Assembly (NCBI RefSeq): GCF_014108865.1
Contig: NZ_CP053928.1
Coordinates: forward strand, 2,604,001-2,668,000
DNA: 64,000 nucleotides
Reading direction: 5' to 3'
Source of the DNA: Nocardioides sp. WS12
GTDB lineage: Bacteria > Actinomycetota > Actinomycetes > Propionibacteriales > Nocardioidaceae
Numbering within the stretch: the stretch's first letter is position 1; each line of letters begins with the position of its first letter. A model generated the notes under the pieces. That model saw only the letters and a program-made list of their open reading frames with translations, ran no database searches and was not told the origin of the DNA. Below are positions 45,332 to 58,332 of the stretch, in pieces. The translations under genes and the position numbers were made by a program.

Positions 45332-46035
45332 CCCGGCGCGAGGAGCTCGCGGCCAACCTCGCCACGGTCCACGCCCGCATCGACGCAGCGTGCGCGGCCG
45401 CCGGCCGACCGGCGGGTGACGTGCACCTGGTCGTGGTCACCAAGTTCTTCCCGGCCTCCGACGTGCGACTGCTGGCCGAGCTCGGCGTCACCGACGTGGG
45501 GGAGAACCGCCATCAGGAGGCCGAGGCGAAGGCCGCCGAGTGCGCCGATCTCGCCGATCTCGCCGTGCGCTGGCACTACATCGGCGGCCTGCAGTCCAAC
45601 AAGGCTGCCGCCGTCGCGCGGTACGCCGACGTGATCGAGTCGGTCGACCGGCCCGGGCTGATCGACCGGATCGCACGGGGCGCCGACGAGCGGGGCCGGC
45701 CGGTCGACGTACTCCTGCAGGTGAGCCTGGATGCGCCCGGGAGCGAACATCGCGCAGGCGCTGACCCCGATCTCCTCCTCGAACTCGCCGCCTCCGTCGA
45801 CCTGGCGCCCCAGCTCGTGCTGCGTGGCCTGATGGCCGTCGCACCCCTCGGCGAAGACCCCGCCGAGGCCTTCGCGCGGCTCGCGCACATCCGCGCCGAG
45901 TTCCTCGAACACCACCCCGAAGCGTCCGTCCTCTCCGCCGGCATGAGCGGCGACCTCGAGGCGGCGATTTCCGCTGGCGCGACACACGTGCGCGTCGGCA
46001 CTGCGGTCCTCGGATCGAGGCCTGGAGTCCAGTAA
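45328..46035 (+). CDS. YggS-family PLP-binding protein (PLP homeostasis)
   Basis: A 235-residue alanine-racemase-fold protein. [22 protein letters not shown] contains the PLP lysine (near 36). [37 protein letters not shown], and the C-terminal [28 protein letters not shown] phosphate-binding segment are diagnostic. The family handles free PLP and amino/keto acid balance. It lies between ftsZ-pgeF and sepF, the standard actinobacterial order. Confidence 0.95.
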   Translation: MTRREELAANLATVHARIDAACAAAGRPAGDVHLVVVTKFFPASDVRLLAELGVTDVGENRHQEAEAKAAECADLADLAVRWHYIGGLQSNKAAAVARYADVIESVDRPGLIDRIARGADERGRPVDVLLQVSLDAPGSEHRAGADPDLLLELAASVDLAPQLVLRGLMAVAPLGEDPAEAFARLAHIRAEFLEHHPEASVLSAGMSGDLEAAISAGATHVRVGTAVLGSRPGVQ

Positions 46036-46096
46036 TGTCCAGAACACCACCAGATGTCCCATCAACCCTGGGGCACGAATCACGGAGGCAACTGTC

Positions 46097-46585
46097 ATGA
46101 GCGGTGCGATGCGCAGGATCGGTGAATACCTCGGCCTGCTGGAAGACACCGGCTATGACGAGTACGACGACGAGGTGAACGAGCAGGCTCCCGCACGCGA
46201 GGCGCGCACTGCACGTCCCGTCCGCGCCGTGCCGTCGAACACCGTCGCCGACCTCGAAGAGCGCCGCCGTCCCGTCGCGGTTGCCCCGCAGCCCGTCGTG
46301 GCCGAGTTGTCCCGGATCACGACCCTGCACCCGACGACGTACAACGAAGCCCGCACGGTGGGCGAGGAGTACCGCGAGGGCATTCCGGTGATCATGAACC
46401 TCACCGAGATGAACGACCAGGACGCCAAGCGTCTCGTCGACTTCGCGGCCGGCCTGATCTTCGCCACCCGCGGCACGATCGAGCGCGTCACCAACAAGGT
46501 GTTCCTGCTGTCCCCGCCGAACGTCACGGTTGCGGCTGAAGACAAGGCGCGGATCGCCGACAACGGTTTCTTCAACCAGAGCTGA
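46097..46585 (+). CDS. sepF: cell division protein SepF
   Basis: A 162-residue FtsZ membrane tether. The N-terminal amphipathic helix is [23 protein letters not shown]. An Arg/Pro-rich linker leads to the SepF domain (about 75-155): [48 protein letters not shown]. In actinobacteria lacking FtsA and ZipA, SepF anchors the Z-ring. GGAGG lies upstream of the ATG. Repeat copy B follows immediately after the stop. Confidence 0.96.
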   Translation: MSGAMRRIGEYLGLLEDTGYDEYDDEVNEQAPAREARTARPVRAVPSNTVADLEERRRPVAVAPQPVVAELSRITTLHPTTYNEARTVGEEYREGIPVIMNLTEMNDQDAKRLVDFAAGLIFATRGTIERVTNKVFLLSPPNVTVAAEDKARIADNGFFNQS

Positions 46586-46711
46586 GTTGGACTGCGCGAG
46601 CTCGTCTTCGGCGTAGATCCGGGGCAGCAAGCTGCCCGTCGACGCCTCTCGACGCGCTGCCGCGCGCGCAGTTGGCTTTCGTACGGGGCCGGGTTGGCCT
46701 GGCGGCAAGCC
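46586..46711 (+). repeat. dispersed intergenic repeat, copy B
   Basis: About 126 bp directly after the sepF stop, similar to 23996-24120. Both share GGGGCAGCAAGCTGCC, ACGCCTCTCGACGCGCTG, CCGCGCGCGC and TGGCGGCAAGCC in the same order and spacing, with a more variable inner segment. Read on the minus strand, both copies could encode a related peptide (TARAAARREA, GSLLPR). Confidence 0.85.
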
Positions 46712-46750
46712 TTCGGCGGTCGTGCTCGCATCACCCGATAGATTGAGAAC

Positions 46751-47044
46751 GTGAGTATCGCTGGGTGGATCATCGAAGGCCTTCTGTTCGCCTTCATCGC
46801 GTTCCTGTGGGTCCGCTTCATGACCGACTGGGTGCAGGTCTTCGCCCGCACGTGGGAGCCGCGCGGTCCCGTGCTGGTCTTCCTGGAGACCGCCTACTCG
46901 GTGACGGATCCGCCGATCAACGCCCTGCGGAAGGTGATCAAGCCGATCCGGATCGGGAACTTCGCCCTCGACATCAGCTTCATCCTGGTCATGATCCTGG
47001 CCTACGTGTTGTTGTCGGTGAACCGGTCGACCCTGCTGACCTGA
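46751..47044 (+). CDS. YggT family membrane protein
   Basis: A 97-residue protein with two membrane helices (about 5-30 and 72-92) and the loop WEPRGPVLVFLETAYSVTDPPINALRKVIKPIRIGNFALDISF, which is the YggT signature (TDPPIN, RKVIKP). GTG start at 46751. It lies between sepF and divIVA, as in most actinobacteria. It is thought to help the divisome or polar complex; the mechanism is not known. Confidence 0.93.
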   Translation: MSIAGWIIEGLLFAFIAFLWVRFMTDWVQVFARTWEPRGPVLVFLETAYSVTDPPINALRKVIKPIRIGNFALDISFILVMILAYVLLSVNRSTLLT

Positions 47045-47198
47045 CGTGGGGCGACACGCCCTTCGTGCGCTCTGTGTGACGGGTGATGCGGCCTTCTCGG
47101 CTGCAAGCGCTAAGGTTCCATCCAGATAGTTTGATCAGACAGTCTGCCCCGCGTGGGTGGAGACAGTTTGTCCTTGTACTTCGAAGATAGGTGAGGTC

Positions 47199-47984
47199 AT
47201 GCCGCTGACGCCTGAGGACGTGAGCAACAAGCGCTTTACGCCGGTCCGGCTGCGCGAGGGCTACGACATGGGCGAGGTCGACCAGTTCCTGGATGAGGTT
47301 GAGGCCGAGCTGGCTCGCCTGACCCAGGAGAACGACGACCTCCGCACCAAGCTCGCTGCCGCACAGTCCGGATCGTCTTCTGCGTTTGATGCTCCGACGC
47401 AGCTCGCGCCCGTTGCCGAGGTTGCTCCCGAGCCGCCCGCACCCGCTCCGGTCGAGGTCGTTGCTCCCGCGCCGATCCAGCCCGTGGCTGCGCCCAACGT
47501 GGTGCCGTCCGGTGACCAGAAGATCCAGACGATCCGCGTCGAGACCGTTCCCGAGGCGTCCAACGCCGCGGCGCGACTCCTCGAGATCGCCACGCGCAAC
47601 GCCGACGAGCTCGTCGAGGACGCCAAGAACGAAGCCGACAAGATCGTCGGCGAGGCACGCACCAAGTCCGAGCGTCTGGAGTCCGAGGCCAAGGTCAAGT
47701 CCGACCGCCTCGAGTCCGACGCCCGCACGCGCGCCGAGATGCTCGACGGCGAGACCGCCGAGCGTCGTACGCAGCTGTTCGGTGACCTGGAGAAGGAGCG
47801 TGACAAGCTCTCGGCCGAGGTCGAGACGCTGCGTTCCTTCGAGCGCGAGTACCGCTCGCGGCTCAAGAGCTACTTCACGCAGCAGCTCGAGTCGCTGCAG
47901 ACCCCGGGCGACACCCTCGCCCCCGTCGAGGAGGCTCCGGCGCCCAAGCGCCTGCGTTCCATCCTCGGCGAAGAAGAGGCCTGA
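47199..47984 (+). CDS. divIVA: polar growth protein DivIVA/Wag31
   Basis: A 261-residue coiled-coil protein marking poles and septa by binding curved membrane. The N-terminal lipid-binding domain is MPLTPEDVSNKRFTPVRLREGYDMGEVDQFLDEVEAELARL (1-41). A Pro/Ala/Val-rich linker (about 65-110) separates it from a long coiled coil (about 120-230). The C-terminus ends RLRSILGEEEA. ATG 47199 has GTGAGG upstream. In related bacteria Wag31 is phosphorylated by PASTA kinases. A strong terminator follows. Confidence 0.96.
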   Translation: MPLTPEDVSNKRFTPVRLREGYDMGEVDQFLDEVEAELARLTQENDDLRTKLAAAQSGSSSAFDAPTQLAPVAEVAPEPPAPAPVEVVAPAPIQPVAAPNVVPSGDQKIQTIRVETVPEASNAAARLLEIATRNADELVEDAKNEADKIVGEARTKSERLESEAKVKSDRLESDARTRAEMLDGETAERRTQLFGDLEKERDKLSAEVETLRSFEREYRSRLKSYFTQQLESLQTPGDTLAPVEEAPAPKRLRSILGEEEA

Positions 47985-47997
47985 GCACGACAACATC

Positions 47998-48033
47998 AAC
48001 CGGCCGGTCCGCATCATGCGGACCGGCCGGTTT
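47998..48033 (+). terminator. intrinsic-type terminator after divIVA
   Basis: A perfect 17-bp inverted repeat (AACCGGCCGGTCCGCAT, one base, then its reverse complement) ends in TTT, 13 bases after the divIVA stop. The practical loop is about 5 bases. It probably ends the dcw cluster transcript, and being symmetrical could act in both directions. Confidence 0.85.
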
Positions 48034-48138
48034 GTCGTTGTGCGGTGCGCCTGTTTGGCGAGGTTGCCGGATGTCGTTACCCTCCGCATCACGCCCGTAG
48101 CCTTCCGGTCGCGTGGTGCCCGTTCCAAGGAGTCCGTG

Positions 48139-49017
48139 ATGGCCCGCAGCACGAAGAAGTCTCTGGCCGGTCAGGCCGCATCTGCAGCGCGGAAGATGAT
48201 CCGTCCGCGGAAGGCCGCCGCAGCGGTCGCGGCACCCACCTCGCCAGCCAAGAAGGCTGCGGCAAAGACGGCCGCTCCGGCGAAGAAGGCGGCGCCGGCG
48301 AAGAAGGCAGCGCCCGCGCCCGCCAAGAAGGCGGCTCCGACGAAAAAGGCTGCTCCCGCCAAGAAGGCGGCCCCGGCCAAGAAGGCGGCTCCGGCCAAGA
48401 AGGCAGCGCCCGCGTCCGCCAAGAAGGCGGCTCCGGCCAAGAAGGCAGCGCCCGCGTCCGCCAAGAAGGCGGCTCCGGCGAAGAAGGCAGCTCCCGCTCC
48501 CGCGAAGAAGGCAGTTCTCGCTCCCGCGAAGAAGGCAGCACCGGCTCCCGCGAAGAAGGCAACCCCCGCCCCGGCCAAGAAGGCCGCGCCCGCAAAGAAG
48601 GCCGCAGTGAAGAAGTCCGCCCCGGCAGCTCTGGTCGTCCTCGAGCACGAGGACGCCTGGTCCAAGGCCGAGCTCGCCGAGGTGCTGGCCGAGCTGCACG
48701 AGCAGCGGGTGCACAGCACGGAGATCCTCGAGGCCCAGGAAGCCGACCTCACCGGCTTGCTCCGCGACTCCGGAGACGGTGCCGGACAGGATCAGGCCGA
48801 CCTCGGTGCGACCAGCTTCGAACGCGACCACGAGCTCACGGTTCTGAACCACGAACGCGAGAAGCTGGCCCAGATCGACCGGGCGCTCGCACGCATCGAT
48901 GACGGCACCTACGGGGTGTGTGAGTCGTGCGGCAACCCCATCGGGAAGATGCGGCTCATGGCGTTTCCGCGTGCCACACTGTGCATGACATGCAAGCAGC
49001 GCGAGGAACGCCGGTAG
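48139..49017 (+). CDS. DksA/TraR-type zinc-finger protein with long Lys/Ala/Pro-repeat N-terminal domain
   Basis: A 292-residue protein. Residues ~36-165 are built of PAKKAA/PAPAKKAA/PASAKKAA units with 18 Lys-Lys pairs, like histone H1 or mycobacterial HupB tails, implying DNA or RNA binding. The C-terminal part (about 175-292) is DksA/TraR-like: a helical coiled coil (HERDHELTVLNHEREKLAQID-like stretch) and a zinc finger with C261, C264, C282 and C285. AAGGAG precedes the ATG at 48139. Longer in-frame reading overlaps divIVA and the terminator and is rejected. It may act on RNA polymerase or the nucleoid; this is inferred. Confidence 0.88.
   Translation: MARSTKKSLAGQAASAARKMIRPRKAAAAVAAPTSPAKKAAAKTAAPAKKAAPAKKAAPAPAKKAAPTKKAAPAKKAAPAKKAAPAKKAAPASAKKAAPAKKAAPASAKKAAPAKKAAPAPAKKAVLAPAKKAAPAPAKKATPAPAKKAAPAKKAAVKKSAPAALVVLEHEDAWSKAELAEVLAELHEQRVHSTEILEAQEADLTGLLRDSGDGAGQDQADLGATSFERDHELTVLNHEREKLAQIDRALARIDDGTYGVCESCGNPIGKMRLMAFPRATLCMTCKQREERR
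48244..48615 (+). repeat. coding tandem repeat for Ala-Lys-Lys-Ala-Ala-Pro units
   Basis: About 370 bp of degenerate 18- and 24-base direct repeats (AAGAAGGCGGCTCCGGC-type) coding for the basic N-terminal domain of the DksA-like protein. The near-identical units, especially at 48360-48480, make length variation by slippage likely between strains. Confidence 0.9.
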
Positions 49018-49553
49018 ACGACCGCGACGACGGATCCCAGCCGGTTCGGCCGTCCCGTCTCGCCGCACCCCGTACCTGGATCCTGTTCATCTCGGTGGCC
49101 GTGGTCCTGGTCGTCATCGACCAGATCACCAAGGTTCTTGCCGTCCGTCACTTGACGGACGCGCCCGACAAGCAGCTCGTCGGTGACCTGCTGCAACTGC
49201 ACCTGACGTACAACCCGGGTGCCGCCTTCAGTCTGGGTACCCGCTTCACGGTGGCCCTGGCCCTGTTGGCGTGTACGGCGACCGTGGTCGTGCTGTGGCT
49301 GAGCCGCAACGTCGCCAACCGGGTCTGGGCGGTCGGCCTCGGCCTGCTCCTCGCCGGTATCGACGGCAACCTCATCGACCGCCTCTTCCGCGAGCCCGGA
49401 GTGTTCCGCGGTCACGTCGTCGACTTCCTGATGCTGCCGAACTGGCCGATCTTCAACGTCGCTGACATCTGCATCAACGTCGGGGTCGGCCTGATCCTGA
49501 TCCAGGTACTCCGTGGCATCGCCATCGACGGCACCCGCCAGGAGAACGCATGA
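48990..49553 (+). CDS. lspA: lipoprotein signal peptidase (signal peptidase II)
   Basis: A 187-residue, four-helix aspartyl protease that cleaves prolipoprotein signal peptides. Family motifs are [22 protein letters not shown], and the two catalytic aspartates D130 (GNLIDRLFR) and D159 ([11 protein letters not shown]). The ATG at 48990 overlaps the 3' end of the DksA-like gene by 28 bases. No better conventional start exists before the first helix. The stop overlaps the pseudouridine synthase gene by 4 bases. Confidence 0.94.
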   Translation: MQAARGTPVDDRDDGSQPVRPSRLAAPRTWILFISVAVVLVVIDQITKVLAVRHLTDAPDKQLVGDLLQLHLTYNPGAAFSLGTRFTVALALLACTATVVVLWLSRNVANRVWAVGLGLLLAGIDGNLIDRLFREPGVFRGHVVDFLMLPNWPIFNVADICINVGVGLILIQVLRGIAIDGTRQENA

Positions 49554-50488
49554 CCAACCTCGACCACCGCAGTCTTCCCGTCCCCGATTCGCTCGAGGGC
49601 GAGCGGATCGACGTGGCCATGTCCCAGTTGTTCGGGGTGTCCCGGACCCGTGCCGCCGAGCTGATCTCCCTGAACCACGTCCGTCTCGACGGCGCTGGAG
49701 TCAGCGGCAAGAGCGAGCGCGTCCTGGCCGGCTCGGTCCTCGACGTGTCGATCCCGGCCGAGGTGAACCAGCTGGAGATCGTCCCCGAGATCGTCGAGGG
49801 CATCAAGATCATTCACGACGACGACGCGATCGTCGTGATCGACAAGCCCGTCGGCGTCGCCGTCCACCCCTCTCCCGGCTGGAAGGGCCCGACGGTCGTC
49901 GGGCACCTCGCCGGCGCCGGCTTCCGGATCTCGACCTCGGGTGCCAAGGAGCGCGAGGGCATCGTCCAGCGTCTCGATGTCGGCACGTCCGGCGTGATGG
50001 TGATCGCGAAGTCCGAGCACGCGTATTCGATCCTCAAGAACGCCTTCCGGCACCGCACGGTCGACAAGACGTACCACGCGCTCGTCCAGGGGCACGCGGA
50101 TCCGCTTGCGGGCACCGTGGACGCGCCGATCGGCCGCCACCCGGGTGCCGACTACAAGTTCGCCGTACTCGAGGGGGGACGCGCCAGCGTCACCCACTAC
50201 GAGACGCTCGAGGCGCACCGCTTCGCGAGCCTGCTCGAGGTGCACCTCGAAACAGGACGTACGCACCAGATCCGGGTCCACATGGCCGCGCTCAAGCACC
50301 CGTGTGTCGGTGACATCACCTACGGCGCCGACCCGACGCTGGCCAAGCGACTCAAGCTGACGCGGCAGTGGCTGCACGCTGTCGAGCTCGGTTTCGAGCA
50401 CCCCGACGGTGGCGAGTACGTCACGTTCAAGTCGACGTACCCCGACGACCTCGCGCACGCGCTCGAGGTCATCCGGGACAGCGACTGA
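49550..50488 (+). CDS. rluD: RluA/RluD-family 23S rRNA pseudouridine synthase
   Basis: A 312-residue enzyme with an N-terminal S4 RNA-binding domain (about 15-75, [27 protein letters not shown]) and an RluA catalytic domain. The catalytic aspartate is D143 in [13 protein letters not shown]; this has Gln where HRLD is more usual. [11 protein letters not shown], the [16 protein letters not shown] block and [11 protein letters not shown] are typical. RluD-like placement next to lspA is common. The exact uridine targets are inferred from the family. Confidence 0.92.
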   Translation: MTNLDHRSLPVPDSLEGERIDVAMSQLFGVSRTRAAELISLNHVRLDGAGVSGKSERVLAGSVLDVSIPAEVNQLEIVPEIVEGIKIIHDDDAIVVIDKPVGVAVHPSPGWKGPTVVGHLAGAGFRISTSGAKEREGIVQRLDVGTSGVMVIAKSEHAYSILKNAFRHRTVDKTYHALVQGHADPLAGTVDAPIGRHPGADYKFAVLEGGRASVTHYETLEAHRFASLLEVHLETGRTHQIRVHMAALKHPCVGDITYGADPTLAKRLKLTRQWLHAVELGFEHPDGGEYVTFKSTYPDDLAHALEVIRDSD

Positions 50489-50492
50489 GGGC

Positions 50493-50936
50493 ATGAACGA
50501 CCTGCTGTTGCGTCCGGCAGTGCCGGACGACGCTCCAGCGATCGCGGATGTGCACCTGGCCGCGCGGGCGGCAGCGCCCATGCCGGCTTCGGTGCACCCC
50601 GACGCCGACGTGCGCACCTGGCTCGCCTCGCGGTTCGGAGTGGACGAGATCTGGGTGGCCGAGATCGGTGACCGGGTGGTCGGCTACGCCCGGTTCACCC
50701 GTACCTGGCTCGATGACCTGTACGTCGACCCCGAGCACGCCCGCGAGGGCATCGGGCTGGCCCTGCTGGACGTCGTGAAGGCACGGCACCCGGACGGCTT
50801 CGGGTTGTGGGTGTTCACCTCGAACCTGCCCGCCCGGGACTTCTACGGCGCGCAGGGACTGGTCGAGCGCGAGCACACCGACGGCTCGGCCAACGAGGAA
50901 CGGGCTCCGGACATCCGGATGGAATGGCCCGGCTGA
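50493..50936 (+). CDS. GNAT-family N-acetyltransferase
   Basis: A 147-residue GNAT. LLLRPAVPDDAPAIADVHLAARAAA opens the fold. The acetyl-CoA loop is LYVDPEHAREGIGLALLDVVKARH (about 84-107), followed by GLWVFTSNLPARDFYGAQGLVERE. The usual R/Q-x-x-G-x-G/A loop is REGIGL. The substrate is unknown. It starts 4 bases after the pseudouridine synthase stop and is probably in the lspA-rluD operon. Confidence 0.9.
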   Translation: MNDLLLRPAVPDDAPAIADVHLAARAAAPMPASVHPDADVRTWLASRFGVDEIWVAEIGDRVVGYARFTRTWLDDLYVDPEHAREGIGLALLDVVKARHPDGFGLWVFTSNLPARDFYGAQGLVEREHTDGSANEERAPDIRMEWPG

Positions 50937-51051
50937 TCGCGCCGGGTTCATGTCGGTGGTGCCTGTCATCATCACGTTGTCGGGTCGCGTAGTCTGATCC
51001 TCTTCCCCGACCACCCGTCCGCAAGCGACCCGCGAGGAGTCAGTACACCCG

Positions 51052-54614
<3,563 letters not shown>

Positions 54615-54627
<13 letters not shown>

Positions 54628-55193
54628 GGGCATCGCTGCGACCGATCCTCGTGATCCCGGTCGTCCTCGGCGCCGCCCTCGGCCCGCTCGGTGGCTGGCT
54701 CTGGTGGACGTGGTGGGGGCCGGCGCCCGAGGGCAAGATCTACGACACCCGGGTGGGTGCCAAGTGGTACCCCGACCCGTTCGATCCGGGCATCGCGCGC
54801 GACTTCGGCGGTACGGCGACGTACGTCGTCCTCGGGCTCGGCCTGGCCCTGCTGCTCGGCATCGTGGCCGCCATCCTGTGTCGCCGCACGGCCGTCGGAG
54901 GGCTGGTTGCCGTCGTCCTGGGCGCGGCCGCCGGCGCAGCGCTGATGGTCCTGGTCGGCACCAGTTTCAGCCCGCCCGATCCGGCAACCCTGGTCGCGAG
55001 CCACCAGGTCGGCGACGCCCTGCCCGGACACCTCCATGTCGCGGGCTGGACGCCGTACCTCATCTGGCCGGTGGGTGCGCTGCTCGGCTACTTCGTGGTG
55101 ATGGTCAGCATCCTCACGCCTTCGCGCCCGCCCGCGGCGGTCAGTTCGGAGACCAACGAGTCCGCGCGACCTCCGTCGCCGGCAGCGACCTGA
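54615..55193 (+). CDS. hypothetical membrane protein
   Basis: A 192-residue membrane protein with four hydrophobic segments (about 9-31, 74-92, 97-117 and 139-158). An extracellular loop with GAKWYPDPFDPGIARDFGG follows the first helix, and a Pro/Ser-rich tail ends the protein. It starts at GTG 54615 inside the end of dnaE; TTG 54624, overlapping the dnaE stop, is an alternative. The 3' 53 bases overlap the convergent LON-domain gene. No function recognised. Confidence 0.7.
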
Positions 55194-55806
55194 TCACGTT
55201 CATCACCCGCAGTTCCGAGCGAAGCAGGTTGGTCACCAGCAGCAGGCGCTCCGCAGCGTCGGTCGCTTCCAGCAACTCCTGACGCTCGGCGAGGGGGAGT
55301 GGCGTGCACGCCGCGAGGGTCCAGGAGAGGAAGACGGGGTCACGGGGCAGGTTGCCCTCGAGCGGATCCGTCGCAATGTCCTGGAGCACGTGCCGGTAGG
55401 CCGCGAAGACGGCGCGGGCCTGCATCACGATGTCGCCCGGCACCTTGGAGGCGACCTCGGGGAGTTCGGTCACCTCGCCGAGCGGGAACGCGTCGGTGGT
55501 GCGCAGGCGGTTGAGCTGGATCCGGTCCCGGCCGACCGCGACGATGTCGAAGGTTCCGTCCGGGTGTGCCTCGACCTCGGTCAGCTGGACGCGCACGCCG
55601 ACCCGGAACAGGGACTGGGCGCCGTGGTCGCCGACCTCGTAGCCCTCACGGATTGCGACAGTGCCGAAGACACGCTCGGCGGGGTCCTCGATCCGCAGCA
55701 GGTGGTGCACCAGGGCGCGGTACCGGTCCTCGAAGATGTGCAGCGGCATGCTGACTCCCGGATACAGCACCGCGTTGAGCGGGAACATCGGAAGCTCGTC
55801 GGCCAC
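55141..55806 (-). CDS. LON substrate-binding domain protein
   Basis: A 221-residue protein consisting of the N-terminal (substrate-binding) domain of Lon protease without ATPase or protease parts. ELPMFPLNAVLYPGVSMPLHIFEDRYRALVHHLL is the signature start. VGVRVQLTEVEAHPDGTFDIVAVGRDRIQL and the C-terminal helical SELRVMNVIRSLP follow. The GTG at 55806 was chosen; in-frame codons further upstream enter the hisD promoter. The role of such stand-alone LON domains is unknown. Convergent overlap with the membrane-protein gene is 53 bases. Confidence 0.88.
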   Translation of the reverse strand: MADELPMFPLNAVLYPGVSMPLHIFEDRYRALVHHLLRIEDPAERVFGTVAIREGYEVGDHGAQSLFRVGVRVQLTEVEAHPDGTFDIVAVGRDRIQLNRLRTTDAFPLGEVTELPEVASKVPGDIVMQARAVFAAYRHVLQDIATDPLEGNLPRDPVFLSWTLAACTPLPLAERQELLEATDAAERLLLVTNLLRSELRVMNVIRSLPATEVARTRWSPN

Positions 55807-55885
55807 GGTCCCGACACTAGTGCCGGAGTGCCTCAACCACCGGGACGTGGCCGGGAGCGGGCGGCCGCGCCCGTAGAATCGCCAC

Positions 55886-57202
55886 ATGTCTTTGATCCGT
55901 CGCATCGACCTGCGTGACGTCGACAACGTCGACTATCGCGCAGCTGTACCCCGCGCCGACTTCGACATCGAAGCAGCCGTGCCGGCGGTGCATGCGATCT
56001 GTGAGGAGGTCCGTACCCGCGGCCTCGACGCGATCCGCGAGTTCGGCGAGAAGTTCGACGGCGTGGTCGTCGACGACATCCGCGTCGCGCCCGAAGCGTT
56101 GAAGGCGGCGCTGGAGCAGCTCGACCCCGACATCCGGGCCGGGCTCGAGGAGTCGATCCGTCGGCTCCGCCTGACCTGCGCGAACGAACTCGAGCAGGAC
56201 GCCGTCACCGACCTCGGTCCCGGTGCGCGGGTGACGCACCGCAAGGTGCCGGTCGGCCGGGTCGGCCTCTACGTCCCCGGTGGCCTGGCGCCGCTGGTCT
56301 CGAGTGTTCTGATGAACGTCGTACCCGCGCAGATTGCCGGCGTGCAGTCCATCGCGTTGTCGAGCCCGCCGCAACGTGAGTTCGGCGGATCCGTGCACCC
56401 GACGATCCTTGCGGCGTGTGCCCTGCTCGGGGTCGAGGAGGTGTACGCCGTCGGCGGCGCCCAGGCGATCGCGATGTTCGCCTACGGGCTCTCGACAGGC
56501 TCGACCAGCGTGTGTGACCGCGTGGACCTGGTCACGGGGCCCGGCAACATCTACGTGGTCACGGCCAAGCGCATCCTCAAGGGCAAGATCGGCATCGACT
56601 CCGAGGCCGGTCCGACCGAGATCGCGATCCTCGCGGACGACACGGGTGACGCTTCCTACGTCGCGGCTGACCTGATCAGCCAGGCCGAGCACGACCCGCT
56701 CGCTGCCTCCGTGCTGGTGACGACGTCCGAGCGGCTCGCCGCCGAGGTCGAGGCCGAGCTCGACGTGCAGGTGGCGGCCACCAAGCACACCGACCGGATC
56801 ACGACCTCGCTGCGCGGCCAGCAGTCGGGCATCGTGCTGGTGCGCGACCTGGAGCAGGGCCTCGACGTCGTCAACGCCTACGCCGCCGAGCACCTCGAGA
56901 TCCACACCGAGAATGCCGCGGACTGGGCCGCTCGCGTCCGCAACGCCGGCGCGATCTTCGTCGGACCGCACTCGCCCGTCAGCCTCGGCGACTACTGCGC
57001 CGGCTCCAACCACGTGCTGCCGACGGCCGGCTGCGCCTGCCACTCCTCGGGCCTCTCGGTGCGCGCCTTCACCAAGTCCATGCACGTCATCGAGTACTCC
57101 CGCGAGGGCCTGGCCGAGGTCGCCGACCACGTCGTCACCCTCGCCGAGGCCGAGGACCTGCCGGGCCACGGTGCGGCCATCACGGCCCGGACGCAGTCGT
57201 GA
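55886..57202 (+). CDS. hisD: histidinol dehydrogenase
   Basis: A 438-residue zinc/NAD enzyme catalysing the last two oxidations to histidine. [30 protein letters not shown] (about 117-146), [44 protein letters not shown] and the C-terminal zinc-site region [18 protein letters not shown] are all intact. First gene of the his operon; the stop overlaps hisC by 4 bases. The 79-base gap to the divergent LON gene must hold its promoter, but I see no clear leader-peptide attenuator. Confidence 0.97.
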   Translation: MSLIRRIDLRDVDNVDYRAAVPRADFDIEAAVPAVHAICEEVRTRGLDAIREFGEKFDGVVVDDIRVAPEALKAALEQLDPDIRAGLEESIRRLRLTCANELEQDAVTDLGPGARVTHRKVPVGRVGLYVPGGLAPLVSSVLMNVVPAQIAGVQSIALSSPPQREFGGSVHPTILAACALLGVEEVYAVGGAQAIAMFAYGLSTGSTSVCDRVDLVTGPGNIYVVTAKRILKGKIGIDSEAGPTEIAILADDTGDASYVAADLISQAEHDPLAASVLVTTSERLAAEVEAELDVQVAATKHTDRITTSLRGQQSGIVLVRDLEQGLDVVNAYAAEHLEIHTENAADWAARVRNAGAIFVGPHSPVSLGDYCAGSNHVLPTAGCACHSSGLSVRAFTKSMHVIEYSREGLAEVADHVVTLAEAEDLPGHGAAITARTQS

Positions 57203-58332
57203 CCGGTCCGGCCAGCTGGCCGCCCCTGCGCGAGGAGCTCCGCGGCATCGAGCCGTACGGCGCCCCGCAGCTCGACGTGCCGGTCCAGCTCAACGTCAAC
57301 GAGAACCCCTATGGGCCGTCTGCCCTCTGCATCGCCGACATCGCGACGTCGGTCGCCGAGGCGTCGGTGACCCTGAACCGGTACCCCGACCGGGAGTTCG
57401 TCGACCTGCGCACCGCGCTGGCGTCGTACCTCTCGAAGGACACGCCGGCCGGGATCGTGCCGGAGCAGGTCTGGGCGGCCAACGGCTCCAACGAGGTCAT
57501 GCTTCAGCTCCTGCAGGCCTTCGGTGGGCCCGGCCGCACGGCGGTGAGCTTCGCGCCGACGTACTCGATGTATCCAGAGTACGCCCGGGACACCAACACC
57601 CGCTGGGTCGCCGGACACCGGGCCGAGGACTTCTCCCTCGACCTCGACGCCGCGCGCGACCTGGTCAAGACCGAGCAGCCGAGCGTGATCCTGCTGCCGA
57701 GCCCGAACAACCCGACCGGCACCGCCCTGCCGCCCGAGGCTGTTTCCATGTTGTGCGAGGCCGCCGGGGATGACGGGATCGTCGTCGTCGACGAGGCGTA
57801 CGGCGAGTTCCGCCGCACGGGCGTCCCGAGCGCGCTCGAACTGCTGCCGTCGTACCGCAATCTCGTGGTGACCCGGACGATGAGCAAGGCCTTCGCGGGC
57901 GCCGGACTGCGACTGGGCTACCTCGCAGCGGACCCGGCCATCTGCGATGCGATCCGGGTGGTGCGCCTGCCGTACCACCTCTCTGCCGTCACCCAGGCCG
58001 TCGCGCTGGCGGCCCTGCGCCACGCCCCCGAACTGCTCGGCAAGGTCGACGAACTGCGGGTCGAACGCGACGCGTTGGTCGCCTGGCTGCGTGCCGAGGG
58101 GTACGACGTCGCCGACTCGGATGCGAATTTCGTGTTGTTCGGACGATTCGCCGACCGTCATGCTGTCTGGCAGGGTCTTCTGGATCAGGGTGTCCTGATC
58201 CGGGAAACCGGACCGGACGGCTGGCTCCGGGTGTCCGTCGGGACGCCGGCGGAGATGGATGCGTTCAAGCAGGCCCTGAGCAGCACGGCTGAAGATCGAA
58301 CCCCCAAGAAAATCCAGAAGGTGGAGTCATGA
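57199..58332 (+). CDS. hisC: histidinol-phosphate aminotransferase
   Basis: A 377-residue PLP aminotransferase. [11 protein letters not shown] near residue 32, [34 protein letters not shown] and the PLP lysine in [19 protein letters not shown] (about 220-238) mark the HisC family. GTG start overlapping hisD; the stop overlaps hisB by 4 bases (ATGA). Might also accept aromatic substrates, as some HisC enzymes do. Confidence 0.96.
   Translation: MTGPASWPPLREELRGIEPYGAPQLDVPVQLNVNENPYGPSALCIADIATSVAEASVTLNRYPDREFVDLRTALASYLSKDTPAGIVPEQVWAANGSNEVMLQLLQAFGGPGRTAVSFAPTYSMYPEYARDTNTRWVAGHRAEDFSLDLDAARDLVKTEQPSVILLPSPNNPTGTALPPEAVSMLCEAAGDDGIVVVDEAYGEFRRTGVPSALELLPSYRNLVVTRTMSKAFAGAGLRLGYLAADPAICDAIRVVRLPYHLSAVTQAVALAALRHAPELLGKVDELRVERDALVAWLRAEGYDVADSDANFVLFGRFADRHAVWQGLLDQGVLIRETGPDGWLRVSVGTPAEMDAFKQALSSTAEDRTPKKIQKVES

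Noticed and set aside
46586..46750. sepF-yggT gap checked for a tRNA or small RNA gene
   Set aside because: No cloverleaf or CCA end; the sequence is accounted for by repeat copy B and a short promoter region.
47386..48138. 5' extension of the DksA-like frame into divIVA
   Set aside because: It would overlap the divIVA coding region and the terminator hairpin; ATG 48139 has a proper AAGGAG.
48244..48615. Repeat block considered as CRISPR-like or satellite DNA
   Set aside because: Repeats are in frame, directly adjacent and code for a Lys/Ala/Pro domain; there are no spacers.
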